Shown here: piece by piece, positions 42,302-51,610 of the stretch | Layout of the letters: each line of letters opens with the position of its first letter | Position numbering within the stretch: position 1 is the first letter of the stretch | NCBI RefSeq assembly: GCF_001247745.1 | Contig: NZ_LAIR01000002.1 | Coordinates: 744,001 to 808,000 of the forward strand | DNA length: 64,000 nt | Origin: Luteipulveratus halotolerans | GTDB taxonomy: Bacteria > Actinomycetota > Actinomycetes > Actinomycetales > Dermatophilaceae | Direction of reading: 5' to 3' | Made by a program: the position numbers and the translations under genes | Notes under the pieces: generated by a model | The model's database searches: none | Told to the model about the DNA's origin: nothing | Seen by the model: only the letters and a program-made list of their open reading frames with translations

Positions 42302-42915
42302 TCAACTCAGGCGGTCACCATCTTTGGTTCGGTCCGCTCCTTCGTGGAGCCCCGGTTCACGGGTTCGGCCCCGCAGCGCAGCCCGACAAGCCAACGCGAT
42401 CGCGATGACTAGCACGGGGATCAGTACGTGCTGAATCGCCGTCGGGAGGACCAAAGCGGCGATCGCCAGGGTGGAACTTCCGGAAACCCGGCCCCACCCA
42501 GGTAGAAGCCGCACTGCTGATGCGGCGGCGACCAGGTACACCACGACCACCAGAGTGGATGGGATCGTGACCAGGGTCTCGGTGCCCGGCCGCGGCGATG
42601 CCGGACACGGCGACGATGCCCCCGGTCGGGACTCCATCACGGTTGATCACGGCAACGGGTCGGGGTAGCCATCCGGATGCTGCGAGTGAGTGCGCTAGCC
42701 GGGACACCCCTGCGATGAATGCGTTGGCGGTCCCGAGGCTGATGATGACGGCTGCCTAGCAGCCCGGTGATCAACCACGCAGCTAGCGAGGCGGGACCGG
42801 CCATCGAGGCCACCTGACCGGGAAGTACGAGCACGCCCGCGCCGAGGATCGCCGAGACGTACAACGCGATCCCTTGGCCGAGACCGATGTGCTTCACCAA
42901 CTCGTTGCGTGTCAC
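42302..42915 (-). pseudogene. APC-family amino-acid permease remnant
   Basis: Three pieces of one amino-acid/polyamine permease are readable in different frames. The N-terminus is 42915 downward (LGQGIALYVSAILGAGVLVLPGQVASMAGPASLAAW), followed by a large deletion. A middle piece (RLAHSLAASGWLPRPVAVIN and GVPTGGIVAVSG) is shifted, and the last two segments lie in 42302-42640 (STLVVVVYLVAAASAVRLLP and ALVLPTAIQHVLIPVLVIAI). Several frameshifts and loss of about half of the transporter core make it non-functional. Confidence 0.78.
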
Positions 42916-42968
42916 ACCATCACCATCACTGCGTCAGACCAGCGCTGGGGAGTGGCAGACTTGACACC

Positions 42969-44012
42969 ATGCGCAACGAATCGGCCACAGCCCAGATGGC
43001 ACCCAAAGGCCGGCGGACTCGACGGGGTTCGGCCGTCGAGCATCACGTGGTGGTCGTTGCGACCGAGGGCGTGCACGTCTTCGAGCTCGCGATCCCCTGC
43101 GAGGTATTCGGCATCGACCGCGGCGACCTGACGCCGCAGTGGTATTCCTTCGAGGTCGTCTCAGCTGCCGATGCCCAGACCACGGGCGGCGTGAGCCTCA
43201 GTCACGGACTCAGCGTCTCGGCCGGTAGGGGGCTCGCTGCACTCAACGACGCGGACACCATCGTCGTCCCCGCTTGCGCCAGCATCCACGAAGCAGTCCC
43301 GCAGCACCTGATCGATGCTCTGCGCTCGGCGCACGCGCGCGGCGCACGGATCGTGTCGATCTGCTCCGGCGCGTTCGTGCTCGCCGAAGCCGGACTTCTC
43401 GATGGCCGACGTGCCACCGCGCACTGGATGTACACCGCTGAGCTGGCCGCCCGCTATCCGCTGATCACCGTTGACCCATCCGTGTTGTACGTCCACGACG
43501 ACGTATGGACATCGGCCGGCAGCGCCGCCGCGTTGGACATGTGCCTCGAGATCGTGCGAGCCGATCACGGCAGCTCTGTCGCGAACGAGGTAGCACGGCG
43601 CATCGTGATCCCGCCACACCGCAACGGTGGCCAGGCCCAGTACGTGCGACACCGTCCGCTGCCGGTCGGCCACGACCTGGCCACGACGTTGGACTGGGCC
43701 CGGCACAACCTCGACACCGTCACGGTGACTGCGATGGCCACACGGGCGGGCACCAGCACCCGCACCCTGCACCGAACCGTCACCGGCCGGACTGGGCAGT
43801 CCCCGCAAGAATGGCTCCTACGCGAACGACTCAGCGTTGCGCAAGAGCTCCTCGAGTCCACCAGCTTGACCACTGAGGCGATCGCGCGCCGCGTTGGCCT
43901 CGGGTCCAGCGCGAACCTGCGCGGCCACTTCTCCCGTGCCTTCGGACTACCTCCCCGGGACTACCGCATGAGCTTCGCGAAGGCACCGCCCGCTCTAAGA
44001 CTTATCAAGTGA
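42969..44012 (+). CDS. GlxA-type AraC family regulator (DJ-1/PfpI sensor domain)
   Basis: A 347-residue regulator. The N-terminal DJ-1/PfpI-like domain has FELAIPCEVFGID near residue 45 and the nucleophile-elbow-like SICSGAFVLAEAGLLDG near 140. The C-terminal AraC domain carries two helix-turn-helices (VTVTAMATRAGTSTRTLHR and LTTEAIARRVGLGSSANLRG, then FGLPPRDYR). The ATG at 42969 lies 53 bp from the divergent permease remnant, the probable former target. Its codons are less GC-biased than flanking core genes. Confidence 0.88.
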   Translation: MRNESATAQMAPKGRRTRRGSAVEHHVVVVATEGVHVFELAIPCEVFGIDRGDLTPQWYSFEVVSAADAQTTGGVSLSHGLSVSAGRGLAALNDADTIVVPACASIHEAVPQHLIDALRSAHARGARIVSICSGAFVLAEAGLLDGRRATAHWMYTAELAARYPLITVDPSVLYVHDDVWTSAGSAAALDMCLEIVRADHGSSVANEVARRIVIPPHRNGGQAQYVRHRPLPVGHDLATTLDWARHNLDTVTVTAMATRAGTSTRTLHRTVTGRTGQSPQEWLLRERLSVAQELLESTSLTTEAIARRVGLGSSANLRGHFSRAFGLPPRDYRMSFAKAPPALRLIK

Positions 44013-44181
44013 CGTCCAGATTTCATCGAAATCCCGATGGCTGGCCGTCCCGACCTCCTGGCCTGAAAGGGAGCGAAGCGTGTGCCTAGTTCCGTTGCTG
44101 CGCAACGGTATTCGGCGAATATACGTCCACGAGGTCCGCAGACGTAGTACTTGTGTCCGCGGCGATGTCTAGGCTCCCGGC

Positions 44182-44730
44182 ATGACCTCGCCCGAGGATC
44201 GGAAGTACCCGGCAGCGAGGCTGGCCGCCTATGACCCGGCCTGGCCGGATCGCTTCGCCGAGCTGAAGGCCGAGCTGCTGGCGGTGCTCGGCTCAGAGTG
44301 GGTGGTCGAGCACGTCGGGTCGACGTCGGTGCCCGGGCTGGTCGCCAAGCCGGTGATCGACGTCGCACTGCGGTTGCCAGCAGGGGTCAGCCTGGATGCC
44401 TCAGGCGATGCCCTGCAGGGGGCCGGTTGGTCACGGCCCATGGTGGTCGGTGACCACTGGGCCAGCTTCTACCCGCCGTCGGGCGAGCGGGCGGCGGTCG
44501 GCCACCTCTTCAGCGCCGAGCAGTGGCCGCAGGCCCATGTGCGCCTGTTCGCGCAGTGGTTGCGCGACCACGAGGGCGACCGGCGCGAGTACGCGGCGCT
44601 GAAGCGGCAGCTGGTCGAGACCGGTGTCTGGGGCAGTGCGTACACCGACGCCAAAGCCGCGTTCGTGCTGCGCGTGGTGAACCGGGCCCGCGCGGCGCGC
44701 GGTCTGGCACCGGTGGACCACCCGCTCTGA
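44182..44730 (+). CDS. GrpB family protein
   Basis: A 182-residue GrpB/UPF0157 protein of the nucleotidyltransferase-like fold: AYDPAWPDRFAELKAEL, EHVGSTSVPGLVAKPVIDVAL near residue 42, and the late REYAALKRQLVE. It resembles kanamycin-nucleotidyltransferase folds but the substrate is unknown. TAGGCT six bases before the ATG could be a -10 box, which would make the mRNA leaderless. Confidence 0.88.
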   Translation: MTSPEDRKYPAARLAAYDPAWPDRFAELKAELLAVLGSEWVVEHVGSTSVPGLVAKPVIDVALRLPAGVSLDASGDALQGAGWSRPMVVGDHWASFYPPSGERAAVGHLFSAEQWPQAHVRLFAQWLRDHEGDRREYAALKRQLVETGVWGSAYTDAKAAFVLRVVNRARAARGLAPVDHPL

Positions 44731-44802
44731 AGCGCCCCTCGGTCGGCCTCGCGAGCCAGGCCGCAAAGACCCCTGAGGGCTTGATGGTCTGACCCCTGCT
44801 GG

Positions 44803-45894
44803 TCAGCTGCTCATGTGCCGGCGCAGGTGCTCAGCGGTGTGGGTACGGCTATCGGTGACCATCTGGTCGGGGGTGCCTTCGAAGACGATGCGGCCGCCGT
44901 CGTGCCCGGCCTCGGGCCCGATGTCGATGATCCAGTCGGCTGCGGCGATGACGTCGAGGTTGTGCTCGATGACCACGAGCGTGGACCCGGCCTCGGTGAG
45001 CCGGTCCAGCAGTTCGATGAGTCGGGTGACGTCGGCGATGTGCAGCCCGGTAGTGGGTTCGTCCAGGACGATCGTGCGGCCGGGGTCGGCGAGCTCGGTG
45101 GCGAGCTTGAGGCGTTGGCGCTCGCCGCCGGACAGGCTGGTGAGGGTCTGGCCGAGGGTGAGGTAGGCCAGTCCGACGTCTTGTAGCCGGGACAGGGTGG
45201 CCCGGATCGCTGGCTGGGTGAAGTGATTGAGTGCCTGGGCGACGCTCATCTCCAGGACGTCGGCGATGCTCTTGCCGGCGACCTTGTGGGCTTGGGCCTG
45301 GGGGGTGAAGCGCCGGCCCGCGCAGACCTCGCAGCGGGTCAGGACCCCTTCCATGAATGCGAGGTCGGTGTAGATCACGCCGTTGCCCTCGCGGGCGGGG
45401 CATCCTCCGGTGGAGTTGGGCGTGAACAGCCCGGCCGGTGCGCCGGTCGCCTTGGTGAAGACGTCGCGGATGGGGTTCAGCAGGCCGGTGAAGGTGGCGG
45501 GGCTGGAGCGTCGGGAGCCGCGGATGGGGCGCTGGTCGATGACGACGGTGCCGGGCTCGGCCGTGGGCAGGTTGCCCAGGAGCAGGCTGGTCTTGCCTGA
45601 CCCGGCGACCCCGGTGACGGCGGTGAGGACGCCGCGGGGGATGCGGGTGCTGACGTGCTGGAGGTTGTTGGTCGTGGCGTCGGTGATGTCGATCCAGCCG
45701 GTGGACCTACGCCGGTTCCGCGAGGTGTGGCGGTGCTCGCGCAGCCCATGCCCGGTGGGTGTGTCGGCCCGGGTCAGACCCTGGTAGCCGCCCTGGTAGA
45801 CGACCTGGCCTCCGTCCGGCCCGGCACCGGGGCCGAGGTCGATGAGGTGGTCGGCGATGGCCATCATGTCGGGGTCGTGCTCGACCACGAGCAC
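44803..45894 (-). pseudogene. UvrA-like drug-resistance ATPase, C-terminal half
   Basis: This half holds the switch H of ABC domain 1 (VVEHDPDMMAIADHLIDLGP), the whole of ABC domain 2 (Walker A GVAGSGKTSLL, a zinc-finger pair CEVCAGRRF, signature LSGGERQRLKLA, Walker B VLDEPTTGLH, VVIEHNLDVI) and the natural end. It is separated from the N-terminal half only by a TAG codon at 45919-45921. The GTG at 45894 is a possible start but has no ribosome site. Confidence 0.82.
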
Positions 45895-45918
45895 GGTATT
45901 GCCGCGGTCACGCAGCGA

Positions 45919-47103
45919 CTACAGCATCCGGCCCAGTGCGGCGACGTCGCGGGGGTGCAGCCCGACGGTGGGCTCGTCGAAGACGTAGAGCATGTCTGCC
46001 AGCGCGCTGCCCTGGTGCCGGACCATCTTGATCCGCTGCGCCTCCCCGCCCGAGAGGGTGGAGGTGGCCCGGTCGAGGCTGAGGTAGCCCAGGCCCAGGG
46101 TCATCATCCGCTCCAGGTGGACGCGCAGGTTGTCCACCAGCGGCGCGAGGCCGCCGGCGCGGATGCCGCCGATGAGCTCGGCGAGGTCGCTGACCTGCAT
46201 CGCGTTGCAGTCGGCGATGGACCGGCCCGCGATCAGGCTGGCCCGGGCTGGTCCCGCGAGCCGGGAGCCGCCGCAGTCGGTGCACGGGCCGCGGGAGACG
46301 ATGCGCTCGAACGCCCGGCGCTGCTTGCCCTTGAACGAGTCCGGCTCGCGCTGCAGGTACAACCGGTTGAACCGGGTGACCAGGCCCTCGTAGGCGGTGC
46401 CGACGGCGTCCATCCCGGCCGGCGGGATGTGCTTGCCGGCGGGCGCGTGCAGAAACAGCTCGCGCTGCTCGGGCGTGTAGTCAGCGACCTTCATCGCCGG
46501 GTCGAAGGACCCCGACCTCGCGTAGGCCTTCCACAGCCAGGTGCCCGGCTTGAAGGTGGGAAAGGTGATCGCGCCCTCATCAAGGGAGAGGCTCTCGTCG
46601 ACGAGCTCGGACTCCTCCACGCGCGCGGCGACCCCAAGGCCCTGGCAGGCCTGGCACATGCCGGCGGGGTCGTTGAAGCTGTAGGCGTTGGAGTAGCCGG
46701 CCGAGGGCTGCCCGAGCCGGGAGTACAGCAGCCGCAGGCGTGCGCCGATGTCGCTGATCGTGCCGACCGTGGAGCGAGGCCCGCCGGACAGGCGCTGCTG
46801 GTCCACGACGATGACGGCCGACAGGTTCTCCAGCTCGTCGACGTCGGGATGGGCGTAGCTGGGCAGCCGCCCTTGAGCGAACGCGGAGAACGTCTCGTTG
46901 AGCTGGCGCGCGGACTCAGCCGCGATCGTGTCGAACACCAGCGAGGACTTGCCCGAGCCGGACACGCCGGTCACGACCATGAGCTGGTGCTTGGGCACGT
47001 CGAGGTCGATGTCCTGCAGCGTGTTCTGCCGGGCCCCGCGCACGCGGATCACGTCGCGAGCGGCCGCCGGTGACGAGCTGGGCAGGCTCGTCGCTAGACC
47101 CAT
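45919..47103 (-). pseudogene. UvrA-like drug-resistance ATPase, N-terminal half, ended by an in-frame TAG
   Basis: A 394-residue open frame: Walker A GVSGSGKSSLVFDTI near residue 45, CQACQGLG and CTDCGGSRLAG zinc-binding pairs, signature LSGGEAQRIK and Walker B YVFDEPTVGLHP. It stops at TAG after LGRML, where the family continues with SLRDRGNTVLVVEH, which is present in the same frame after the stop. The two halves together give the 767-codon length of short UvrA paralogues (DrrC type) that protect DNA or ribosome-directed targets from drugs. One substitution separates it from a full gene. Confidence 0.85.
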
Positions 47104-47125
47104 GAGGCGCTCTCCTCGCTAAGAT

Positions 47126-47151
47126 GTACCGCGTACTCTACAACGTATAAT
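47126..47151 (+). promoter_or_regulatory. operator-like repeat and leaderless promoter of the TetR gene
   Basis: GTAC-CGC-GTAC (47126-47136) is a perfect short inverted repeat, and TATAAT (47146-47151) is a consensus -10 box seven bases before the TetR ATG at 47159. Transcription starting at or next to the ATG would give a leaderless mRNA, common in actinobacteria. The repeat lies between the two divergent starts, where self-regulation by the TetR protein would be expected. Confidence 0.6.
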
Positions 47152-47158
47152 TGGCGGG

Positions 47159-47920
47159 ATGGCGATGGTCAAGACCACAGGCGTGGACGAGCTGAGGCTG
47201 ATCGGGCTGCTCTGGCGGGACGCACCGGCCAGCCCGCGCAGCGGTATTAGCACCCGCGGGATCACCGCCCAGGCGGTCGCGCTTGCCGACCGGGACGGCC
47301 TGGAGGCGGTGACGATCCGCGCTCTGGCACAGGAGGCAGGTGTGACGGCCATGGCGCTCTACCCGCACATCGGCGGGCGCGCCGAGCTCGTCGAGCTGAT
47401 GCTCGACCACGTCGCTGGCACCGTCTACGTGGCGAACACACCTCCCGGCGGGCCCGACTGGCGGGCACGGGTCACCGCGGTCGCTGACGCGAACTGGGCC
47501 AGCTGCCAGGCCCACCCGTGGGTCACCGACCTGGCCACTGGGCGTCCGGTGCCCGGTCCCGGTGCCGCGGACAAGTACGAGACAGAGCTGCGAGCACTGG
47601 AGGGCACCGGACTGACCGACGTCGAGATGGAGCACACCCTGACCGCTCTGCTCGCGATGGTGCAAGGCACTGCACGTGCAGCGCTGGCCGCGCAGCGGGC
47701 GAGGGGAGCAGGCGAGGACGCAGACACCGGCTGGTGGTCGGCCATCGAGCCGACGCTCACCGCGGCCATCGGCGACCCGGACCGGTTCCCGGTCGCCGCG
47801 CGGGTCTCGCGCGCGCTCGGGGAGCAGACCGGCAGAGCCAACGACCCCGAGGGTGCCTACCAGGCCGGCCTCGACCTGATGCTGCACGGCATCGCCCAGG
47901 CTGCCGCCGCCTCGTCATGA
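47159..47920 (+). CDS. TetR family regulator, divergent from the UvrA-like gene
   Basis: A 253-residue TetR-type repressor with helix-turn-helix VTIRALAQEAGVTAMALYPH near residues 51-70 and a TetR_C-like ligand domain of the TetR/ActR size class. It is divergent from the split UvrA-like ATPase and probably its regulator. The start follows a consensus -10 box directly, so no Shine-Dalgarno is present. Confidence 0.88.
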   Translation: MAMVKTTGVDELRLIGLLWRDAPASPRSGISTRGITAQAVALADRDGLEAVTIRALAQEAGVTAMALYPHIGGRAELVELMLDHVAGTVYVANTPPGGPDWRARVTAVADANWASCQAHPWVTDLATGRPVPGPGAADKYETELRALEGTGLTDVEMEHTLTALLAMVQGTARAALAAQRARGAGEDADTGWWSAIEPTLTAAIGDPDRFPVAARVSRALGEQTGRANDPEGAYQAGLDLMLHGIAQAAAASS

Positions 47921-47987
47921 CCCGTAGTCCGGACCTGCTCGACCACGCGCTGAACGACCTGACCAGCAGGCTGGTTGACTGCCGGTC

Positions 47988-48407
47988 ATGCACCTGGGCT
48001 TGATGACGCTGGTCGTGCGCGACTACGACGAGGCGATCGAGTTCTTCGTCGGCGTGCTCGGCTTCGAGCTCGCCCAGGACGAGCCAGCGCTGACCGGCGA
48101 CGGCCGGCCCAAGCGGTGGGTCGTCGTGCGGCCGCCGGGCGCGCAGACCGGCCTGCTGCTGGCCCGGGCCGACGGCCAGGCCCAGCAGCGCGTGGTGGGG
48201 GAGCAGTTCGCCGGCCGGGTGGGGCTGTTCCTGCACGTGGAGGACTTCGGTGCCGCCTACGAGCGCCTGCGGGCCGCTGGTGTGCGATTCGATGGGGAGC
48301 CGCGCAGCGAGCCCTACGGCCAGGTCGCGGTCTTCCGCGACGTGGCGGGGAACCGATGGGACTTGATCGGGCCACCGCTGGCACAGACCAACATCGCCGA
48401 GGGGTGA
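47988..48407 (+). CDS. VOC (glyoxalase/bleomycin-resistance) superfamily protein
   Basis: A 139-residue protein of two beta-alpha-beta-beta-beta units: LMTLVVRDYDEAIEFFVGVL at the start, FLHVEDFGAAYERLRAAGV in the middle, and YGQVAVFRDVAGNRWDLIG at the end. Such proteins sequester drugs or act as metal-dependent lyases and dioxygenases; the activity is not deducible. It lies 67 bp after the TetR gene in the same direction, possibly one transcript. Confidence 0.88.
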   Translation: MHLGLMTLVVRDYDEAIEFFVGVLGFELAQDEPALTGDGRPKRWVVVRPPGAQTGLLLARADGQAQQRVVGEQFAGRVGLFLHVEDFGAAYERLRAAGVRFDGEPRSEPYGQVAVFRDVAGNRWDLIGPPLAQTNIAEG

Positions 48408-48512
48408 GATTGCGGATCCCGTTGTGACACAACGCAGCTCGATGCCCAACCGCGCTCTGGTCCTGCGCGGCAAGGCCAGGGCCAGCCTTTCGCTGTGGCA
48501 TCGTCGTCATCC

Positions 48513-48923
48513 ATGCGAGTCGAGTACGAGCTGACGCCACGTCGCCGCGACCAGTTGTACGGCTTCTACTTCGGCGAGTGGTGGACGAAGCACCGCACGA
48601 CCGAGGAGGCTGATGCAGCTCTTGGGGCCTCCTACGTCGCGCTGGTGATCGACGAGGACGACCAGGTCGTGGGCTTCGCCCGTGCCCTGAGCGACGGAGT
48701 CTTCTTCGCCTGGGTTGGCGACGTCATCGCGGCACCAGGCTCGCGCGGGACCGGGGTGGGTGCCGCGATCATGGACGCCATCGTCGCTCACCCTGGGTTG
48801 CGGTCCGTGCGCAAGTGGGACCTGAGCTGCCTGCCCGAGCTCGACGGCTTCTACGAGCGTTGGGGCTTCGCCGACCCTGCGCCGTCGCACACGCGCCGAC
48901 GGTCCGCGGCCGAGCACTGGTGA
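48513..48923 (+). CDS. GNAT family N-acetyltransferase
   Basis: A 136-residue acetyl-CoA-dependent transferase. The cofactor-binding segment is APGSRGTGVGAAIMDAIVAH near residues 76-95 (R-x-x-G-x-G/A), and WDLSCLPELDGFYERWGF is the family's last conserved strand-helix. The acceptor (amine, drug or protein) is unknown. The ATG at 48513 starts where conserved sequence begins. Confidence 0.87.
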   Translation: MRVEYELTPRRRDQLYGFYFGEWWTKHRTTEEADAALGASYVALVIDEDDQVVGFARALSDGVFFAWVGDVIAAPGSRGTGVGAAIMDAIVAHPGLRSVRKWDLSCLPELDGFYERWGFADPAPSHTRRRSAAEHW

Positions 48924-49056
48924 GGCGCAGGCGATGAGGGCCGCTCGGGGCTGTCGCTCGCGTTGTTCAGGTGCTCGAAATATCCATGTCGTTACATTGA
49001 TCTTCGGCTGCGCCCGAGAAGTCGGGCACACCCCTGCTTCCTGGGGGTCCGTCGGG

Positions 49057-50505
49057 TCAGACGGTCGAGCGTGCCTGGATCCGGCCGAGGGCGACGGCGG
49101 TCAGCGCGGCGAGCAGGGCCACGCCGATGAGTGCCCAGTAGCCGGCGTGCGCACCGGCTGCGGCTGCGGCGGCGGTGCTTGCGCCCTGGTCGTGCTGGCT
49201 GGCGATCACGGCGGCGGAGATGGGCGCGACGATCGCCAGTCCCACGCCTGCGCCGGCCTCGTTGAAGGTGTTCAGCAGGCCGGAGCCGACGCCGGCCTCC
49301 TCGGGCGGGATGGGTGCGGACCCGAAGGTGTACAGCGGCACGAACATCGTGGGCAGGCCGAGGCCGAACACGGCCAGGGCGGCGATGACCAGTGGTGCGT
49401 TGCCGGTCCCGGAGGCGGTGGCGGCCACCACGACGGCCAGCGCCGCGAGCTGGGCGATGATGCCGCCGAGGTAGAGGCGGCTCATGCCGGTCTTGGCGGC
49501 GACGGCGGGGATGGCGAATGCCGACACCAGCGAGCCCAGGCACAGCGGCAGCAGCGCGAAGCCGGTGGCCAGCGGGGACATGCCCTGCCCGGTCTGCAGG
49601 TAGTTGCTGGACAGGTACAGCGCGCCGAGCATCAGGGTCGCGGCCAGCAGCAGGCCGAACCCGGCCCACGCGTAGGCGGGGGTGCGCAGCAGGTGCACCG
49701 GCAGCAGCGGGTCACTCGAGCGCGCCTCGGCGCGCACGAGCAGCGCGATGACGGCCAGGCCGGCGGCGACCGCGGCCCAGGGCAACGCGCGGGCCAGGCC
49801 GTCGGGCAGCTCGATCAGGCCGTAGCAGACCAGCCCGATGCCGGCTGTCGCGGCGAGAGCGGCCACCGGCCGCAGACTGGTTCGCCCGGCTGCGGCTCGC
49901 ATCGCCGGCAGGCGCACCAGCGCCGCAGCCAGCACCGCGGCGATGATCGGCAGGTTGACCAGGAACGCCCATCGCCACGAGGCCGACTGCACGATCGCGC
50001 CGCCGAGGATCACCCCGATGGTGGCCCCGATGACACCCATGCCGCTCCACACCGTCAGTGCGCTGTTCAGCTGGGCGGGCACGGGGCCGTAGGTCGCCAC
50101 GATGATCGACAGGGCTGCCGCAGACAGGACCGCCGCTCCGACGCCCTGGCCCAGGCGCGCGGCCACCAGCAGGCCGCCGTCGCCAGCCACGCCGCAGACC
50201 AGGGAGGCCAGCCCGAACAGGGCCAGACCGGACACGAACGCCGCGCGCCGGCCGAGCGCGTCGGCCAGCCGGCCGCCGAACAGCAGCAGCGAGCCGTAGG
50301 TCAGCACGTAGCCGCTGACCACCCACTGCAGCACCGCGGGCGAGGCACCCAGGTCGGCGTCGATCGAGGGCAGCGCCACGTTGACAACGGTGGAGTCGAG
50401 CATCACCAGCAGCTGGGCGATCCCGGCGATCGCCAGCGCGGCCCAGGGCGCGGGCTGCGGCGGGGAGCCGGTCTGTTCCTGGGCGGTCGCAGTGGTCTCG
50501 GTCAT
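49057..50505 (-). CDS. DHA2-type MFS multidrug exporter (14 membrane segments)
   Basis: A 482-residue EmrB/QacA-like proton-driven exporter. The first segments hold the family D1 motif LDSTVVNVALPSID near residue 36 and the loop-2 motif GGRLADALGRRAA near 77; motif C is VIGATIGVILGGAIVQ near 155. Fourteen hydrophobic stretches are visible. The ATG at 50505 faces the MarR gene across 128 bp, the usual layout for a MarR-repressed exporter. Confidence 0.92.
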   Translation of the reverse strand: MTETTATAQEQTGSPPQPAPWAALAIAGIAQLLVMLDSTVVNVALPSIDADLGASPAVLQWVVSGYVLTYGSLLLFGGRLADALGRRAAFVSGLALFGLASLVCGVAGDGGLLVAARLGQGVGAAVLSAAALSIIVATYGPVPAQLNSALTVWSGMGVIGATIGVILGGAIVQSASWRWAFLVNLPIIAAVLAAALVRLPAMRAAAGRTSLRPVAALAATAGIGLVCYGLIELPDGLARALPWAAVAAGLAVIALLVRAEARSSDPLLPVHLLRTPAYAWAGFGLLLAATLMLGALYLSSNYLQTGQGMSPLATGFALLPLCLGSLVSAFAIPAVAAKTGMSRLYLGGIIAQLAALAVVVAATASGTGNAPLVIAALAVFGLGLPTMFVPLYTFGSAPIPPEEAGVGSGLLNTFNEAGAGVGLAIVAPISAAVIASQHDQGASTAAAAAAGAHAGYWALIGVALLAALTAVALGRIQARSTV

Positions 50506-50633
50506 CGCTGGCTTCCTCCAAGCAGGCGGGCGCAGTGGCTGCAGAAGAACCATGCGCGGTTATCTAGTTGGCCGCCTGCTACGGTACATTACAAGGCATA
50601 TAAAACAAGCGGGTCAGTCCAGCGAGGTGAGAG
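50506..50633. promoter_or_regulatory. AT-rich divergent promoter region between the MFS and MarR genes
   Basis: The centre of this 128-bp gap (about 50560-50610) is markedly AT-rich, with GTTATCTAG, GTACATTAC and CATATAAAAC. GTA-CAT-TAC forms a small dyad that could be part of a MarR site. Exact -35/-10 boxes could not be assigned on either strand. Confidence 0.45.
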
Positions 50634-51080
50634 ATGGCCACGGCAGGGCGAGATGGCGGCGGCAACGCGGCTCTGGAGGCATGGCTCGCGGTCTCGCGGC
50701 CCGTGGAGGAGGCGACCGCCAGGATCGAGACCGCGCTGAGCCAGGCGCACAGCATCTGCCTGACGGCGTACGAGATCTCCGACTTCCTGGCCGGGCGTCA
50801 CGGCTGGACGCCGCTGTCGCAGGTGTGCCACGCGGTGGGGCGTTCCCAGCCGCGCATCTCGCGGCTGGTGACGCAGATGATGGACGAGGGCCTCCTCAAG
50901 CGTGTCCGGGACGAGGCCGACGGGCGTGCGTTCCAGCTGCGGCTGACCCGCAAGGGACGCCGGGTGTACGCCGCATCCTCGGGCACCCTGGCGCAGCTGC
51001 TGGCGCAGATTGCCGCCGAGGGCACGCCGCTGAGCGCCCAGCTGGCAGGCGTCCTGCCCGCCGGTGACCGAGCGTCCTGA
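50634..51080 (+). CDS. MarR family regulator of the MFS exporter
   Basis: A 148-residue winged-helix protein: recognition helix region VGRSQPRISRLVTQMMDEGL near residues 63-82 and wing LLKRVRDEADGRAFQLRLTRKGRRVY. It should bind the shared intergenic region and derepress the exporter on drug binding. The ATG at 50634 has a weak GAGGTGAGAG ribosome site. Confidence 0.9.
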   Translation: MATAGRDGGGNAALEAWLAVSRPVEEATARIETALSQAHSICLTAYEISDFLAGRHGWTPLSQVCHAVGRSQPRISRLVTQMMDEGLLKRVRDEADGRAFQLRLTRKGRRVYAASSGTLAQLLAQIAAEGTPLSAQLAGVLPAGDRAS

Positions 51081-51127
51081 CGCCCACCGGCGATGCGCAG
51101 AGCTGCGCTGGCGGCCAGGATGTACGC

Positions 51128-51541
51128 ATGTCCGCTCGTGTGATCGACAAGTCCGCCTGGATCCACCTCGAGCAAGGCCGGCTGCTGAGCACCCGCTCTT
51201 GCGGGCGCGGTGCGTACTACGTGCCCGGCGGCAAGCCGGAGCCGGGGGAGTCGCGCCTGCAGACGTTGGTGCGCGAGATCCGCGAGGAGCTCACCGTCGA
51301 GATCGATCCCGGCACAGCCCGGCTGTACGGCGTCTTCGAGGCCCAGGCCCACGGCCACCCAGACGGTGTCCTGGTGCGGATGGCGTGCTACTTCGCGGAG
51401 TACACCGGCCAGATCACACCCGCTGCCGAGATCGAGGAGGTCGCCTGGCTGACCGCGGGCGACATCGGATCCGTCTCTCCGGTCGACGAGCTGGTGATGC
51501 GCCGACTTGGGAAAGATGGACTGCTGCCCGGAGCACCCTAA
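51128..51541 (+). CDS. NUDIX hydrolase (MutT-like)
   Basis: A 137-residue Nudix protein with box GGKPEPGESRLQTLVREIRE then EL near residues 34-55. It cleaves an oxidised or modified nucleoside polyphosphate or CDP/ADP derivative; the substrate is unknown. The ATG at 51128 lies 47 bp after the MarR gene in the same direction. Confidence 0.88.
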   Translation: MSARVIDKSAWIHLEQGRLLSTRSCGRGAYYVPGGKPEPGESRLQTLVREIREELTVEIDPGTARLYGVFEAQAHGHPDGVLVRMACYFAEYTGQITPAAEIEEVAWLTAGDIGSVSPVDELVMRRLGKDGLLPGAP

Positions 51542-51610
51542 GGGCTCGGTCGCGGGGCGCCGCCACCTGTGTGAGGTGACAGGCCGTCGTACGCCGTGTG
51601 CGCCTGCCGG

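Noticed and set aside
44092..44108. Perfect inverted repeat CCGTTGC-TGC-GCAACGG upstream of the GrpB gene
   Set aside because: It is short with a 3-base loop and no T-run, and no regulator is adjacent in the right orientation. It could be an operator or chance; not strong enough to annotate.
45919..45921. Recoding of the TAG (pyrrolysine-like or programmed readthrough) in the UvrA-like gene
   Set aside because: No recoding element or hairpin is visible after the stop, and actinobacteria of this kind do not use pyrrolysine. A nonsense mutation is simpler.
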